A stretch of DNA of 64,000 nucleotides, taken from the NCBI GenBank assembly GCA_020465985.1, contig JAANYP010000153.1, positions 163,501 through 227,500 on the forward strand, read 5' to 3'. Below the pieces are notes generated by a model that saw nothing but the letters and a program-made list of their open reading frames with translations, was not told where the DNA came from and did no database searches. This stretch comes from Centrapalus pauciflorus (Eukaryota > Streptophyta > Magnoliopsida > Asterales > Asteraceae). Both the position numbers and the translations under genes were made by a program. Positions 62,001-64,000 of this stretch are shown piece after piece. The stretch's first letter is position 1, and every line of letters starts with the position of its first letter.

Positions 62001-63151
62001 TGATCCTTTCCAAATCCATATCATGTCGGTCATATTGGAGTCAACGTTTTTTAATGTACAATGACCTGGAATGTACAGGAAATAAAAATCATAGGGATCG
62101 AAGTGGAACAAATTGAAAAGTATGTTATCATTTTTTGACATTTGCTATATAATAATACTATTTAAATGTACATCAATTGTCAAATTAGTATATAGAAAAA
62201 GGGTTTTCATATTGATTATTGATTATCTTAATGAACTTTGTAATTTTGTCCTTTGAATTGTTATCCTTTCATTCTTTCGTTTTTTTTTCTATTTGTGGAT
62301 AATTTTTGAGTTAGCTAGATTGCAATACTATCCGAATTTGGATATTATCTGGCAAACTATAGGTTTTTACCATTCATCAATTTCGAATATGAATTTGCTA
62401 ATTGACTACAGAATTGGATGTGTCTACATTCAATTTAATCTACTTCCACTTAATTTTGTTCATGGCTTCATGCTAATATGTTTTATAGGTGTGCTGTTTG
62501 GACTTTATTCAAGCTTTAATTAATTGGTTGATTGACTTATTTTTCTCATAGGGCCAAGGTCTTGGAAAGGCTCTTATTGAGAAGCTTATAAGAGCCCTAC
62601 TTCAAAGGGACATCGGCAACATAACACTATTTGCAGACAGTAAAGGTATTTCGTCTGTAAACTTTAAGTTTCATAAAGTAGCAAAAGCAACATACTTTTC
62701 CATTTATCTCAGATAGACTGCGAAGGTTTTTACCATACGATTTCGGTCATTGTACTTTTAAAACTCGTTGCACTTAAGCCTTTGTACTTTCAAATATCAT
62801 CCCAAGGTTTTGGTGGTAAAATATAATCAACGAAGTATCAATAAAAATGTTAACAGCACCAATGACCAAAATTGACCTATATGGAATGATTTTTGAAAAT
62901 ACAATGACTTATGCCATAAGGAACTATGGCCTTAAATAGGATAAACGGAAAACATTCATATTTAATGAGTGACAAACCCATTCATAAAATAGTGTTATCG
63001 TCTGATTCTGAATGTTGGAAATGGTACATTCTACAATGTGTTTCCTATTTAAACTTGGGTTTGGATTGCAGTTGTCGAGTTTTATAGGAATCTAGGGTTT
63101 GAACCTGACCCGGAGGGCATCAAAGGTATGTTTTGGTACCCACGGTTTTAG
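59019..63151 (+). CDS. SNAT1: Plastid serotonin N-acetyltransferase / NSI-family GNAT, 8 exons
   Basis: Joined exons 59019-59053, 59169-59254, 59460-59520, 61117-61300, 61372-61471, 61566-61675, 62552-62645 and 63072-63151 give 249 residues with all GT/AG borders and no stop. The Ser-rich, hydroxylated N-terminus with few acidic residues looks like a chloroplast transit peptide. The family-typical 'KVSRLKAGFWESIRSG', 'IIFSSGGDVDVYDLQALCDK', 'VGWPRRPLSKLAAAL', 'ATSDHAFNATIWDVLVDP' and C-terminal 'FEPDPEGIKGMFWYP' are all present. The acetyl-CoA loop QGQGLGKA (Q192, G195, G197) fits Q/R-x-x-G-x-G. Family members acetylate serotonin or 5-methoxytryptamine in melatonin synthesis and also lysines of plastid proteins; the Arabidopsis member is SNAT1/NSI/GNAT2. 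Exons 3-8 are sure. Exons 1-2, encoding the poorly conserved transit peptide, are my best reading. Confidence 0.9.
60291..60451 (+). repeat. Direct duplication in intron 3
   Basis: About 50 bp ('attgttagacatggatccga' through 'aacatgtggtatc') occur at 60291 and again, essentially unchanged, at 60402, a period of 111 bp. Near-identity suggests a recent duplication. Confidence 0.85.
60664..60785 (+). mobile_element. Harbinger-type left-end relic in intron 3
   Basis: 'ggtgtttgttttttaagtg', 'tctgcagaagtctgcaaca' and 'ggaagaggtggttcaaaagt' match the left end of the element at 55325-55430. No right end is visible, so it is a fragment. Confidence 0.6.
61934..62130. mobile_element. Foldback MITE in intron 6
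   Basis: Inverted ends 'catacttttcaatttgttt' and 'aacaaattgaaaagtatg' lie about 200 bp apart, with further pairing inward ('ttagctcccc' against 'gggatcgaag' imperfectly). The intron RNA could form a long hairpin. Another weaker foldback lies in intron 7 (about 62735-62930). Confidence 0.6.
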
Positions 63152-63789
63152 CTAGTCCCTGTCGATCGAGCGACGGTCGTCATTGCCTCCAACATGGCTA
63201 AGCTCACAAGCTCGACTTGTATACGCCAGATGATACTAAAGACAGGGTGTGTGTGTATATGTATGGGCAATTTATGCATATTCTAGGTCAAAGCTCAAAA
63301 TGCACTTTTTCCCTGTGATGCCATGTAAAATACATATTATTTAATGGAATCTTTTTTCTTTTCTTCTTATTTTATTAACTTAACATATTTGAACTTATTG
63401 AAAGATGAAGTTGTGTAAAAGCTTGTGAAATATCCATAGTAGTTGCAGCTTGTTAGCTTGTATATAACTATGTAAGTGTAAATGGCCAAATAATAAAAAG
63501 AAAAAGAATGTAACATACTTTGTCTGGGTTCACTTTCGGATTGAACATTTAAAATGTACATTTAAGTCATCACTGTTTGAAGAAAGAACATTCAAGGAAC
63601 CATAGTTTATAAAGTACGTATTTGGGGATTAAAACTGAGCCAAAATGTGTAAATATGTATGTAACAAGTTATGTGGTGTTTGTGCATTGTAACGAGATGT
63701 GTGACGATTTTTTTTCATAAAGTAAGTATAACATGAAATATTATTATTATAAATTACACTTTCAAAAATTTTACATGGATATATATATA
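63152..63789. other. 3' flank of the acetyltransferase gene
   Basis: No further gene is seen. The first 300 bp are probably the 3' untranslated region. Short A/T-rich stretches could serve as polyadenylation signals but none stands out. Confidence 0.4.
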
Positions 63790-64000
63790 GGGAGGTTCAA
63801 TTGAGAGGTTCAATTGAGAACTTATTAGCATCAAGATTATATCAATAAAGGTCCATATATATATACATATATATATGTATACATATATATATATATGTAT
63901 ACATATACATATATATGTATACATATACATATACATATAGATATGTATACATATACATATACATATACATATATATATGTATACATATAGATATACATAT
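63790..64000. repeat. MITE end and (TA)/(ATATAC)n microsatellite
   Basis: 'gggaggttcaattgagagg' then 'ttcaattgagaac' resembles the ends of the family 2 MITE-like units and follows a TA run. From 63855 to the window end the sequence is TA/ATATAC/ATGTAT repeats. Confidence 0.7.

Overview
The window is plant nuclear DNA, from a eudicot and probably an asterid. The evidence is one intron-containing host gene near the right end, LTR retrotransposons of plant clades (Sirevirus-like Ty1/copia with an extra third ORF, chromodomain Ty3/gypsy), Helitrons with CTAG ends, CACTA, hAT and PIF/Harbinger-type DNA transposons, and long (TA)n arrays. The species cannot be named from sequence alone. There are no bacterial-style operons, CRISPR arrays or rRNA genes.

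Left block (1-28151) is a nest of retrotransposons. A divergent gypsy-type LTR (1 to about 2221) precedes the 3' end of a copia element, family A copy 1 (third ORF, polypurine tract, LTR ending at 4563). That LTR end abuts the gag of a second copia element, family B (4564-16268: gag, protease, integrase, RT/RNase H, third ORF, 3' LTR, all with stops and frameshifts). Family B's LTR end in turn abuts the middle of the third ORF of a second family A copy (16269-19091). That copy's 3' LTR is split by a young, apparently intact Ty3/gypsy chromovirus (19316-27798) with two near-identical 1.8 kb LTRs, a tRNA-iMet primer site, an open 1549-codon gag-pol and a TAGAG target duplication. The nest reads as A2 interrupted by B, and B interrupted by A1, with the left halves outside the window.

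Middle block (28152-56871) is AT-rich and made of several insertions. It holds a Helitron end with a solo gypsy LTR inside it, a minus-strand coiled-coil gag-like remnant, and two copies (C1, C2) of a largely non-coding copia-type element with tRNA-iMet primer sites. C2's 5' LTR was later hit by a (TA)n-associated MITE and by a 5.1 kb CACTA element (TSD ATA); the CACTA itself carries a hAT MITE (8-bp TSD) and gene-like fragments. Several MITE-like units sit inside long (TA)n arrays, and a PIF/Harbinger-type element lies inside a Helitron remnant.

Right block (56872-64000) is the genic part. A Helitron ends about 210 bp upstream of an eight-exon gene, 59019-63151, which encodes a 249-residue GNAT acetyltransferase of the plastid serotonin N-acetyltransferase / NSI family. 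Small MITE-like repeats lie in its introns.

The most unusual signal is a set of dense arrays of short CG-containing palindromes, TCCGAATTCGGA in family A and AGATTCGAATCT-type in family B, the gypsy LTRs and the left LTR. They sit upstream of third ORFs or inside LTRs of otherwise unrelated retrotransposons.
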